Source: Croceicoccus mobilis (GTDB lineage: Bacteria; Pseudomonadota; Alphaproteobacteria; Sphingomonadales; Sphingomonadaceae). Taken from it: DNA of 64,000 bases. This document shows positions 1 to 8,560 of the stretch, one piece after another; the first letter of the stretch is position 1; every line of letters begins with the position of its first letter. The stretch is taken from the NCBI RefSeq assembly GCF_001661965.1, contig NZ_LYWZ01000023.1, positions 124,001-188,000 on the forward strand. The letters are read 5' to 3'. The notes under the pieces are model-generated. The model ran no database searches and had not been told where the DNA came from. It was given only the letters and a program-made list of their open reading frames with translations. Both the position numbers and the translations under genes were made by a program.

Positions 1-141
1 CAGGAACTGCTCGTAGCTTTCGCGCTGCACTTCGATCAGGTTCGGCATCTGCACGACTTCGTGGATGTCGCCGAAGATCTTGCGGATACGCTTTTTCTTC
101 GAGCCGACCTGGCGTGCGTTATCGTCGATCTGGGTTGCCAT
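1..141 (-). CDS. rpoB: RNA polymerase beta subunit, N-terminal fragment (partial)
   Basis: The 47 codons visible read [11 protein letters not shown], then [20 protein letters not shown] and [12 protein letters not shown], the typical alphaproteobacterial RpoB N terminus. RpoB is the catalytic beta subunit of RNA polymerase. The gene runs leftward out of the window, so only the first few percent is seen. The ATG at 139-141 has a purine-rich AGAGG about ten bases upstream. It is not directly behind rplL as in most bacteria. It lies head to head with a DUF2975/HTH cassette and 1.8 kb from rplJ, on the other strand. A consensus-like promoter sits about 250 bases upstream. Confidence 0.95.
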
Positions 142-393
142 AAGAGAGAGAGCCTCTTTGCCTTAAAGATTGCGGACCGGGCGCATGCGATTCGCCGGGG
201 GTGAGTCGCACGGCCTTGAATTTCGTCTCGCGTGTGAGTTCCCAACGACAAAAGGCCGCATCGCGCACGAAATCCCGCCGAAATCGGCGAGTCGTGGCCA
301 GCAGCCGTCGCGTCGTTGTGGATCGTCCCGCTTCCATTCCTCGGCATGCCTACGCGCAAAGGCCGCCTTGCTCGAAACTGTCGGACAGGCGGC
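142..393 (-). promoter_or_regulatory. Long rpoB leader region
   Basis: This is the stretch between the predicted rpoB start site and the rpoB ATG. No gene is supported here: the open frames are short and arginine-rich, as random GC-rich frames are. The length is unusual for a simple leader and may hold attenuation or feedback structure, but I recognise no known leader family. Confidence 0.35.
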
Positions 394-422
394 GATATAG
401 GAGCACGTCCGCCCGCTGTCAA
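394..422 (-). promoter_or_regulatory. Sigma70-type promoter for rpoB
   Basis: On the minus strand a perfect TTGACA (417-422) is followed after 17 bases by TATATC (394-399). This is a near-consensus housekeeping promoter pointing at rpoB. The start site would lie near 387 and give an untranslated leader of about 245 bases. It suggests rpoB is transcribed independently of rplJL. Confidence 0.75.
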
Positions 423-511
423 AGGGTTGCCGCGGCGCTTTTCGCGCATCGATTCGGCAATTTGCACCGGTCGCGCTGCCAGATGCATCGGATTTTTCGT
501 AAAACAATCAG

Positions 512-579
512 CGCCATATCGTTTTTCGATATTTATCGATTGACGATATGGCGGCTATGACTTATTGAATATCGATATT
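512..579. promoter_or_regulatory. AT-rich palindrome cluster, candidate operator of the HTH cassette
   Basis: A 10-bp inverted repeat (CGCCATATCG at 512-521, CGATATGGCG at 544-553), a smaller TCGAT/ATCGA repeat (526-539) and a perfect 12-bp palindrome AATATCGATATT (568-579) lie within 70 bases, in strong contrast to the GC-rich surroundings. A possible -35 TTGACG (540-545) with TATTGA (563-568) puts the expected start site of the cassette inside the 12-bp palindrome. Binding by the HTH protein encoded at 1324 is an inference. Confidence 0.5.
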
Positions 580-599
580 GATATTATCGGAGAACGACA

Positions 600-734
600 A
601 TGAGCACCGCACTTCACCAATCCATCGCCGCCGCTGCCGCGCTTCTCATGGCACTTACCATCTGGGTCCCGACCGTGGCGCCGGCCCCTGCAGGCACGAT
701 GCTGGCAGTGGCCGCAGCACCGGCCCTGGCCTGA
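600..734 (+). CDS. Small hydrophobic protein (44 aa), first gene of DUF2975/HTH cassette
   Basis: The ATG at 600 has GGAG eight bases upstream (589-592) and opens a 44-codon frame ending TGA at 732-734. The peptide has an alanine/leucine-rich stretch, then WVPTVAPAPAG and a second alanine-rich segment, so it could span the membrane once or be a secreted peptide. It precedes the DUF2975 gene by 62 bases in the same direction. I do not know its function. Its length alone would escape normal gene callers. Confidence 0.5.
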   Translation: MSTALHQSIAAAAALLMALTIWVPTVAPAPAGTMLAVAAAPALA

Positions 735-779
735 AAGCCATCCCTGAATACACTGGCCTGAAGGCCGGCCCTGAATACA
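726..779 (+). repeat. 27-bp tandem direct repeat
   Basis: Two adjacent 27-base units (726-752 and 753-779) match at 24 of 27 positions. The first unit contains the stop codon of the 44-aa gene. The second contains GGCCTGAAGGCC, a possible tetraloop hairpin, just before the ribosome site of the DUF2975 gene. Confidence 0.85.
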
Positions 780-796
780 GAAGGGGGAGAATATCC

Positions 797-1324
797 ATGA
801 CCCAATTCCGCAACGACCCGCTGCTCGCCATCGCGCGCTTCCTGCTGACCTTCGGGCTGGCGGTGACAGTCATCGCGCTTGCCGCCATCGCGATCACCAT
901 TCCGGCCATCGGCATCTTTTACAGCCAGGTGTCGGCGGAGCTGGTCGCCAATGACGCGCCTTCATCGGCCTATTGGGTGATCCTGCTGATGCTGATGCTG
1001 GTGGCGGGCCTCTTGGTCATGGCCTTTTTCTTCATCCGCCACCTGCGCCGCATCGTCGATACCGTGGCGCAAGGCGATCCCTTCGTGCCGATCAACGCCA
1101 CGCGGCTGACCAGCATGGCATGGCTTTCGCTGGGCATGTTCCTGATCGCCATCCCGATCGAGGCAAGTGGCGCATGGCTGTCAGGCGCGGTCGAACATGC
1201 CGAGATGCAAGGGCAAGTCGGTGTCGAGGGCAGCTCGCTTTTCCTCATCCTCACCCTGTTCATCCTGGCCCGCGTTTTCCGCAAGGGCGCCGAGATGCGC
1301 GAAGAGCTGGAAGGAACCGTGTGA
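797..1324 (+). CDS. DUF2975 family membrane protein
   Basis: A 175-residue protein with four predicted membrane segments (about 13-42, 56-80, 107-125 and 147-163). The segment QGDPFVPINATRL between helices 2 and 3 is the hallmark of DUF2975 proteins. The ATG at 797 follows AGGGGGAG (782-789), an excellent ribosome site. The stop codon overlaps the start of the following HTH gene (GTGATG), so the two are translationally coupled. Such pairs are widespread; the membrane partner may sense an envelope signal and control the HTH protein, but this is unproven. Its molecular role is unknown. Confidence 0.85.
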   Translation: MTQFRNDPLLAIARFLLTFGLAVTVIALAAIAITIPAIGIFYSQVSAELVANDAPSSAYWVILLMLMLVAGLLVMAFFFIRHLRRIVDTVAQGDPFVPINATRLTSMAWLSLGMFLIAIPIEASGAWLSGAVEHAEMQGQVGVEGSSLFLILTLFILARVFRKGAEMREELEGTV

Positions 1325-1569
1325 TGGCGCCCAAGTCGAACAGCGAAACGGAAGGACATGGTATCGTGGTGAAACTGGATGACCTTCTTTACGAACGCCG
1401 CATGACCCTGACCGAACTGGCGGAACGAGTCGGCCTCACTCTCGCCAATCTGTCGATCCTGAAAACCGGCAAGGCCAAGGCAATCCGCTTCTCCACACTG
1501 GAGGCGATCTGCCGGGAACTGGACTGCCAGCCGGGTGACCTGCTCGGGTATGAAGCGGCAGCAGAATAA
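1324..1569 (+). CDS. Cro/CI-type HTH regulator (YozG-like)
   Basis: An 81-residue protein made almost entirely of one Xre/Cro-CI helix-turn-helix (about residues 16-75: LDDLLYERRMTLTELAERVG, then LANLSILKTGKAKAIRFSTL and EAICRELDCQPGDLLGY). It matches the small regulators that accompany DUF2975 proteins. Start and previous stop overlap by one base. It is likely to bind DNA as a dimer and to autoregulate through the palindromes at 512-579, which is inferred from proximity and symmetry. No ligand domain is present. Confidence 0.88.
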   Translation: MAPKSNSETEGHGIVVKLDDLLYERRMTLTELAERVGLTLANLSILKTGKAKAIRFSTLEAICRELDCQPGDLLGYEAAAE

Positions 1570-1590
1570 GCCCCTTACATCATCCAAAGC

Positions 1591-1616
1591 GACCGGGCAG
1601 GGCAATCTGCCCGGTC
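1591..1616 (+). terminator. Perfect 10-bp hairpin after the HTH gene
   Basis: GACCGGGCAG (1591-1600) pairs perfectly with CTGCCCGGTC (1607-1616) around a six-base loop, 22 bases after the HTH stop. Only CTTTC follows, so the U-tract is weak. It could be a terminator of the cassette or part of the rplJ leader. Confidence 0.5.
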
Positions 1617-1983
1617 GAGCCTTTCAGGAGAGGCTTGTGATCGCCCAGTCGAAACACCCCATGGCCGCGATCCGCTTGACTTTCCCGCGTCCACACGCCA
1701 AAGGCCCGCCCGACCGATGACGCATTGCGCGGATTCGGTCATCCGTCCGAGACAGTTGGTGACCGGAATATGCCGGTCTTAATTTCCAGCCTAGACGGGG
1801 AAACGAGATTTTCGCGGCCCCGATTGCTTCATGCGATCACTGCCGCACTCCGCGCCTTTCAGCGCACTCCTTCCCTGATCGTACGGACTCGCCTGCGCCG
1901 ACCGGCAGCAATGCCGCACGCGTGGACACAATGAGCCGATCATGCGCGCCCCGGCGGGCATGATCATATGTGAAGGAGTAAGC
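1617..1983 (+). promoter_or_regulatory. rplJ upstream/leader region
   Basis: There is no convincing gene in this stretch. It must hold the rplJ promoter because the region upstream is separated by the hairpin at 1591-1616. A stem GACCGG/CCGGTC (1761-1766 and 1773-1778) is followed by TTAATTT. In many bacteria the rplJ leader binds L10-L7/L12 for autogenous control, and a comparable element here is plausible. I could not fold the full L10 leader with certainty. The ribosome site GAAGGAG is at 1972-1978. Confidence 0.4.
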
Positions 1984-2499
1984 ATGGATCGTTCGCAGAA
2001 AGCCGACTCGGTCGCAGAGCTGAACGCCATCTTCAACGAGGTGGGCGTGGTGGTCGTCACCCGCAACCTCGGACTTTCGGTCGCTCAGTCGACCGAACTG
2101 CGTCAGAAGATGCGTGAAGCAGGCGCGACCTACAAGGTTGCGAAGAACCGTCTTGCCAAGCGGGCTGTCGAAGGCACCGATTATACCGGTATCTCCGACT
2201 ACCTGACCGGCCCCACCGCGATCGCCACCTCGGTCGATCCCGTGGCCGCCGCAAAGGTTGCCATCGATTTCGCGAAGACGACCGACAAGATCGAGATCGT
2301 CGGCGGTTCGATGGGTTCGCAGGTCCTCGATGCCGATGGCGTGAAGGCTCTTGCCTCGATGCCCTCGCTCGACGAACTGCGCGCAAAGCTCGTGGGTCTC
2401 GTCAATGCTCCGGCGACCAAGATCGCCCAGCTGTCGACGGCACCTGCCGCAAAGCTCGCTCGCGTTTTCGGCGCATATGCCGCCAAGGACGCCGCGTAA
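1984..2499 (+). CDS. rplJ: 50S ribosomal protein L10
   Basis: A 171-residue L10. The N terminus [20 protein letters not shown], the segment [14 protein letters not shown] and the C-terminal helix [20 protein letters not shown] are characteristic. L10 forms the base of the ribosomal stalk and anchors L7/L12 dimers. The ATG at 1984 has GAAGGAG five bases upstream, so I prefer it to the earlier in-frame start at 1942. It is followed by rplL after 77 bases. rplK and rplA are not upstream and rpoB is not downstream, which is unusual. Confidence 0.97.
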   Translation: MDRSQKADSVAELNAIFNEVGVVVVTRNLGLSVAQSTELRQKMREAGATYKVAKNRLAKRAVEGTDYTGISDYLTGPTAIATSVDPVAAAKVAIDFAKTTDKIEIVGGSMGSQVLDADGVKALASMPSLDELRAKLVGLVNAPATKIAQLSTAPAAKLARVFGAYAAKDAA

Positions 2500-2576
2500 G
2501 CGGACAAGACGTAATTCGACCCAGATCACGGGCCGCCTGATTGACCGGCGCCCGAACCGAATTGGAGTGTATTGAA

Positions 2577-2954
2577 ATGGCTGATATCCAGAAGATTGTT
2601 GAAGAGCTCTCGCAGCTGACCGTTCTCGAAGCCGCTGAACTTGCAACCGCGCTTGAAGAAGCATGGGGCGTTTCGGCTGCTGCTGCTGTTGCAGTTGCTG
2701 CACCGGCTGGTGGCGGCGACGCTGGCGCCGCTGCTGAAGAGAAGGACGAATTCGACGTCATTCTCACCGGCGACGGTGGCAAGAAGATCCAGGTCATCAA
2801 GGAAGTCCGCGCCATCACCGGCCTGGGCCTCGCAGATGCCAAGGCTCTCGTCGAAGGCGCGCCCAAGGCCGTCAAGGAAGGCGCAAGCAAGGCAGAAGCC
2901 GAAGAGATCAAGGGCAAGATCGAAGCAGCTGGCGGCACCGTCGAACTCAAGTAA
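2577..2954 (+). CDS. rplL: 50S ribosomal protein L7/L12
   Basis: A 125-residue L7/L12 with the N-terminal dimerisation segment ([20 protein letters not shown]), an alanine-rich hinge (about 33-52) and the C-terminal domain containing [20 protein letters not shown]. The protein recruits translation factors to the ribosome as the flexible stalk. GGAG at 2564-2567 precedes the ATG at 2577. A strong terminator at 3021-3050 ends the transcript, so rpoB cannot be served from here. Confidence 0.97.
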   Translation: MADIQKIVEELSQLTVLEAAELATALEEAWGVSAAAAVAVAAPAGGGDAGAAAEEKDEFDVILTGDGGKKIQVIKEVRAITGLGLADAKALVEGAPKAVKEGASKAEAEEIKGKIEAAGGTVELK

Positions 2955-3020
2955 TTGGGTTCGCCGCCCCCGGTGCATCGCCGGCGCGGCACTGCTCGCT
3001 CTTCGAAGCGATCAAAGGAA

Positions 3021-3050
3021 GGGCGGCTCCCATGCGGGGGCCGCCCTTTT
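3021..3050 (+). terminator. Intrinsic terminator of rplJL
   Basis: GGGCGGC (3021-3027) with CCC (3029-3031) pairs with GGG (3036-3039) and GCCGCCC (3040-3046). TTTT (3047-3050) follows. It sits 66 bases after the rplL stop. Confidence 0.85.
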
Positions 3051-3072
3051 CTGTTGCCTCAGGGCCGCCGGG

Positions 3073-4113
3073 TCACAGCGCGATGCCCACCGTGGCATGG
3101 CCCGTGTAACCCGCGTCGCGATTGCCGGTAACATCCAGCGTCATCGCCGCGATCCGTTCCGGGCCATTATCGCCGAACACCATGTCCCGGTCGATCACGC
3201 CCATCTGCGGCCACAAACGCTTGCTCTGCGCATAGGAAGGCAGCGCATAGACATCGCTGCAGATCGCGGTCGGCAGCGCCAGCTGCGACACCAGCCGCGC
3301 GAAACGCCCGCCTGTCGCATTCTCGTGGCTGGAAAACACTTCGAAATGGATATGCGGGTAGCGGCCCATATAGCAGCCGGGAAACACGGTGGTGAACCGC
3401 ACCCGCCCCGCCTCATCGGCGACCTGCAATCCGCGCAGCCATGTTTCGCCCGGCACGTTATAGAGCGAATACTGCCCATCCACCCCGCAATGCCAGACAT
3501 AGACCGCATAACCCGCCAGCGGCGCGCATGACGCGTTGACGTCAAACAGCGTCAGATCAAGGGTCAGCGGCACGCCCGGCACCAGCGCGTCCGCCCCGAT
3601 CGAGCTGCGGATGTCCGACCGCTCGATCCCGCTTTCCTGCAATATGTTGGATGTTGCGCCGCGCGACTGGTTGGTGCCATCCGCCGGGAAAGGGCCGTTC
3701 GTCTCGGTGGTGTAAGCCGTACAGACCCGCCCCTGAGCATCCATTCCGGTCAGGACCGGCCCGTTGTTCAACTGGGGCGGCATTCCCGTACCACCTGGAC
3801 CTCCGGGACCACCCGGGCCGCCGGGAGGGCGACCACCGGGCGGCGGACCGAAGCCTCCGCCCATACCGCCACCCATTCCGCCGGGCGGCGGCCCGCCAAA
3901 ACCGCCGCCACTTGCCCCGCTGCCATATCCGCCCTGGCCATATCCCTGCCCTGTGCTGGCGCAGCCGGCCAGCAGGCCCGCGCCGCCCAATGCGCCCAGC
4001 GACAGGAAACGCCTGCGCGAAGCCGCCTGCCGTTCCATCGCGGCAAGGTCCTGCGCCAGACCCTCATCCGCGTCATCATGCCCGACCAGGGCCGGAAACT
4101 CGTCAATTCGCAT
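3073..4113 (-). CDS. Tat-exported intradiol ring-cleavage dioxygenase family lipoprotein
   Basis: A 346-residue protein. A cytoplasmic-type N region is followed by the twin-arginine signal SRRRFLSLG (32-40) and a lipobox-like LLAGC with Cys51. A Gly/Pro-rich low-complexity linker (about 55-110) leads into a catechol-dioxygenase-type domain. The motifs YAVYVWHCGVDGQYS and CYMGRYPHIHFEVF supply the Tyr, Tyr, His, His ligands expected for Fe(III) in the protocatechuate 3,4-dioxygenase family. The start at 4113 is chosen because it gives a normal Tat signal; an upstream in-frame start exists. It is probably exported, folded with iron, and surface or periplasm anchored. The substrate is unknown. 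The gene diverges from a MATE exporter. Confidence 0.8.
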   Translation of the reverse strand: MRIDEFPALVGHDDADEGLAQDLAAMERQAASRRRFLSLGALGGAGLLAGCASTGQGYGQGGYGSGASGGGFGGPPPGGMGGGMGGGFGPPPGGRPPGGPGGPGGPGGTGMPPQLNNGPVLTGMDAQGRVCTAYTTETNGPFPADGTNQSRGATSNILQESGIERSDIRSSIGADALVPGVPLTLDLTLFDVNASCAPLAGYAVYVWHCGVDGQYSLYNVPGETWLRGLQVADEAGRVRFTTVFPGCYMGRYPHIHFEVFSSHENATGGRFARLVSQLALPTAICSDVYALPSYAQSKRLWPQMGVIDRDMVFGDNGPERIAAMTLDVTGNRDAGYTGHATVGIAL

Positions 4114-4286
4114 CGTGATCGATCCCCTGAACCGGCCCACTGCGGGCCACGGCAGCAGGGATGAACACGAAGGCGGGCCCGAATCCCGCCGCAACTGGTG
4201 TCATTTGGTAACAGCGCCGCCCTTCCCGGCCACGCCCCCATGTACCGCGCTTTCCAAGCCGGCGTCACTCGCCTAGGGGCCTTGCG
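4114..4286. promoter_or_regulatory. Divergent intergenic region, dioxygenase / MATE
   Basis: 173 bases between two divergent starts, expected to hold both promoters. No clear -35/-10 pair or operator symmetry was recognised. Confidence 0.4.
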
Positions 4287-5738
4287 ATGGAACCGCATGC
4301 CGCCTCCCTCGACCCGCTGGTCGACGCACCTGCCGCCGCCGACATGGCGCATGCGGGCGCGCATCTGCATGCCGTGTCGCTTAAGGGCGAGTTCGTCGCG
4401 ATGCTGCGCCTCGGCGTGCCCCTGGCAGCGGCGAACCTGTTGCAGATGGCGGTCTATGCCATTGACGTGATCTTCGTCGCACAGCTTGGCACCAAGCAGC
4501 TGGCCGCGATCACGCTGGCGACATCGGTCTATGGCATCTCGATCTTCTGCTCGCTGGGCCTGATCGGCGCGGTCGCGCCCATGGCGGCGACGGCACTGGG
4601 GCGCGGACGGCATGCCTTGCGCGAAATGCGCCGATCCTTCCGCATGGGGCTGTGGATGAGCGCGTTCGCAGGCATTTTCGTCATGATCGTGGCGCTCGGC
4701 GGCGAACCGCTGATGCACGCGACCGGGCAAGACCCGGAAGTCGCGAACATGGCGGGCGATTACCTTCAGATCCTGTCGATCGCGGCGATCCCGGTGGTCG
4801 CGTCAAACGTGCTGCGCATCTTTGTGTCCACGCTCGACAAGGCGGTCATCGCGACATGGGTGACGGTGCTGGCTTTGGTGGTGAACAGCTTTGGCAACTG
4901 GGTTCTGATCTTCGGCAATCTCGGCGCTCCGGCGCTGGGGCTGCGCGGGGCCGCTCTCGCCAGCCTGATCACGGGGCTTGCCGTGCTTGCCGCCTATATC
5001 GCTATCATCCAGGCAGACCGGCACATGCGCCGTCATTACCTGTTCGGCCGGTTGTGGAAGCCCGACTGGCCGCGCCTCGCCGAAATCTGGCGCATCGGCC
5101 TCCCCATCGCGGCGTTGACGCTGGCAGAGGGCGGGCTGTTCGGCGCGGCCGCATTCCTGACCGGCGCATTGGGCGCGTTACAGCTGGCCGCGCATACGGT
5201 GGCTTTGCAGCTTGCCGCGCTCGCCTTTCAGGTGCCGTTCGGCTTCGGTCAGGCCGCGACGATCCGGGTCGGCCTGCACAATGGCGCGGGATCGCACAGG
5301 GGCGTGCATCTGGCGGGCATCGCGATCGTGACGCTGACGCTTGGCCTTGCCATCGTCTTTGCGTTGGCCATGGTGCTGATCCCGCATACGCTGCTCTCGA
5401 TCTATATCGACATCGACGATACCAGCAGCGCGGAACTGCTATCGATCGCCACCGCGCTCATGCTGATCGCGGCAGGCTTCCAGCTGTTTGACGGCGCGCA
5501 GGCGGTACTGGCGGGGCTGCTGCGCGGCCTTGCCGATACGCGCATCCCGTTCGTCTTTGCCGTGATCGGCTATTGGGTCTGTGGCTTCGTCACCGCATGG
5601 TATCTCGCCTTCCATACCGATCTGGGAGCGAAGGGCGTGTGGATCGGTCTTGCCACGGGGCTGTTCGTCACATCATTGCTGATGGGCTGGCGCTGGCATC
5701 GACGCGAACGTCTCGGTCTTGTAACCGGCACGATCTAA
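4287..5738 (+). CDS. MATE family efflux transporter (NorM/YdhE type)
   Basis: A 483-residue inner-membrane protein with about 12 hydrophobic segments arranged as two homologous halves (about 35-255 and 260-475). The start FVAMLRLGVPLAAANLLQMA and repeated GLRGAALAS-type segments are typical of MatE domains. Members export cationic drugs and metabolites using Na+ or H+ gradients. The ATG at 4287 has only a weak ribosome site. Its divergent partner is the Tat-exported dioxygenase, which could act on aromatic compounds exported here; that link is speculative. Confidence 0.9.
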   Translation: MEPHAASLDPLVDAPAAADMAHAGAHLHAVSLKGEFVAMLRLGVPLAAANLLQMAVYAIDVIFVAQLGTKQLAAITLATSVYGISIFCSLGLIGAVAPMAATALGRGRHALREMRRSFRMGLWMSAFAGIFVMIVALGGEPLMHATGQDPEVANMAGDYLQILSIAAIPVVASNVLRIFVSTLDKAVIATWVTVLALVVNSFGNWVLIFGNLGAPALGLRGAALASLITGLAVLAAYIAIIQADRHMRRHYLFGRLWKPDWPRLAEIWRIGLPIAALTLAEGGLFGAAAFLTGALGALQLAAHTVALQLAALAFQVPFGFGQAATIRVGLHNGAGSHRGVHLAGIAIVTLTLGLAIVFALAMVLIPHTLLSIYIDIDDTSSAELLSIATALMLIAAGFQLFDGAQAVLAGLLRGLADTRIPFVFAVIGYWVCGFVTAWYLAFHTDLGAKGVWIGLATGLFVTSLLMGWRWHRRERLGLVTGTI

Positions 5739-5810
5739 GCCGCCTGCGCAACAGGCTCGTGCCGCTGTGAAACGGGCACGGCAGAACGCAAAAAAACTTG
5801 CTCTCCATTA

Positions 5811-5840
5811 CTTGACGGCCAGATGAACGCGGACCATATC
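5811..5840 (+). promoter_or_regulatory. groESL promoter
   Basis: CTTGACG (5811-5817) and CCATATC (5834-5840) have a 17-base spacing. This fits both a sigma70 promoter and the alphaproteobacterial heat-shock sigma32 pattern (CTTG...CCATAT). The start site would fall next to the CIRCE element. Confidence 0.65.
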
Positions 5841-5847
5841 CGCGCCG

Positions 5848-5874
5848 CTGGCACTCTTTGGGTGAGAGTGCCAA
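5848..5874 (+). promoter_or_regulatory. CIRCE element (HrcA operator)
   Basis: CTGGCACTC, nine bases, GAGTGCCAA. Each half matches eight of nine positions of the CIRCE consensus TTAGCACTC-N9-GAGTGCTAA, with compensating changes that preserve symmetry at the G/C pair. It overlaps the predicted start site, as expected for repression by HrcA. Confidence 0.93.
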
Positions 5875-5924
5875 AACGCAATTCATCAGTCACCTGACAA
5901 CACCAATTGGAAGAGGTCATCATT

Positions 5925-6212
5925 ATGGCATTCCGTCCGCTGCACGACCGGGTTCTGGTCCGTCGCATCGAAGCCGAGGAAAAGACCGCCGGCGGCATCA
6001 TCATTCCCGACAGCGCCAAGGAAAAGCCGAGCGAAGGCGAAATCGTCTCCGTCGGTTCGGGCGCCCGTTCCGAGAACGGCACCGTCACTCCGCTCGACGT
6101 CAAGGCTGGCGATCGCGTGCTTTTCGGCAAGTGGTCCGGCACCGAAGTCAAGGTCGATGGCGAAGACCTGCTCATCATGAAGGAAAGCGACCTGCTCGGC
6201 GTCATGGCCTGA
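5925..6212 (+). CDS. groES: Co-chaperonin GroES
   Basis: A 95-residue GroES ([20 protein letters not shown], mobile loop region around 17-32, [20 protein letters not shown]). It caps the GroEL ring during ATP-driven protein folding in the cytoplasm. The ATG at 5925 follows GGAAGAGG (5908-5915). It forms an operon with groEL, 48 bases downstream, under CIRCE/HrcA and probably heat-shock sigma control. Confidence 0.98.
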   Translation: MAFRPLHDRVLVRRIEAEEKTAGGIIIPDSAKEKPSEGEIVSVGSGARSENGTVTPLDVKAGDRVLFGKWSGTEVKVDGEDLLIMKESDLLGVMA

Positions 6213-6245
6213 GCTGAACGCGTTTTCCAATCCACACATTCCTGA

Positions 6246-7910
<1,665 letters not shown>

Positions 7911-7942
7911 GCCTCCCCTTATTACCCTACCGGACAAAGAGA

Positions 7943-7970
7943 GGGGCGCTCCTTGCGGGGCGCCCCTTTT
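7943..7970 (+). terminator. Intrinsic terminator of groESL
   Basis: GGGGCGC (7943-7949) pairs with GCGCCCC (7960-7966) and is followed by TTTT. Confidence 0.88.
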
Positions 7971-8131
7971 CTTATGCGTGAAGCGGCGGCAAACTATGAT
8001 TCTGAGCCATGGCCGCGCACTGCCCCTGCGCGAAGAAGATAAATTCCAGAACACGGGCACAAACTGGCTACCGGGGCGTTTGGATAATTACGTGCCCTCG
8101 CGGGCGCACACCCGGACTGAGAGGATACTCC

Positions 8132-8539
8132 ATGCGACTTCCGCACAAAGCCCATCTCGCCATCGTCGACGGCGAGCGTTTCGTGCTCATGATCAACAAC
8201 GGTTCGCCCGACGAACCCTCGCTGTCGGAAGTCGCCAAGCCCGAACTTTCGGGACAGAACTACAGCGCCGGTGTGCGTCATCAGGACGATATCGGGCAGC
8301 AAAAGGGCAACACCGACCTTGATGAGCTCGCCCATGCCGCGGCGGCGGCCGAATATCTCAACCGCATGGCGATGGACGGGAAGTTCGAGCGCCTTGCCAT
8401 CGTCGCCGATCCCAAATCGCTGGGAGAGATGCGCCGGCATTATCACAAGACGCTGAAGGACGTGCTGATCGAGGAAGAGGCCAAGACCGTCGGCGGTGAG
8501 AGCATTTCGCGTATCGAAGAAAAGCTGCTTGCGACCTGA
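8132..8539 (+). CDS. Host-attachment family protein (baeRF family 12-like)
   Basis: A 135-residue protein beginning MRLPHKAHLAIVDGERFVLM and containing AAEYLNRMAMDGKFERLAIV and ADPKSLGEMRRHYHKTLKDV, characteristic of the 'host attachment' family. That family is named after an Agrobacterium plant-attachment locus but is structurally related to archaeal/bacterial release-factor eRF1-like domains. The actual role is unclear. GAGAGGA at 8119-8125 supports the ATG at 8132 over an earlier in-frame start. The bphO gene starts 21 bases downstream in the same direction, so they may share a transcript. Confidence 0.75.
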   Translation: MRLPHKAHLAIVDGERFVLMINNGSPDEPSLSEVAKPELSGQNYSAGVRHQDDIGQQKGNTDLDELAHAAAAAEYLNRMAMDGKFERLAIVADPKSLGEMRRHYHKTLKDVLIEEEAKTVGGESISRIEEKLLAT

Positions 8540-8560
8540 TCGCAGGCCAAAGGGATCTTG

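Noticed and set aside
3764-4276. Proline/glycine-rich plus-strand frame opposite the dioxygenase
   Set aside because: It mirrors the low-complexity Gly/Pro linker of the real minus-strand gene and has no ribosome site.
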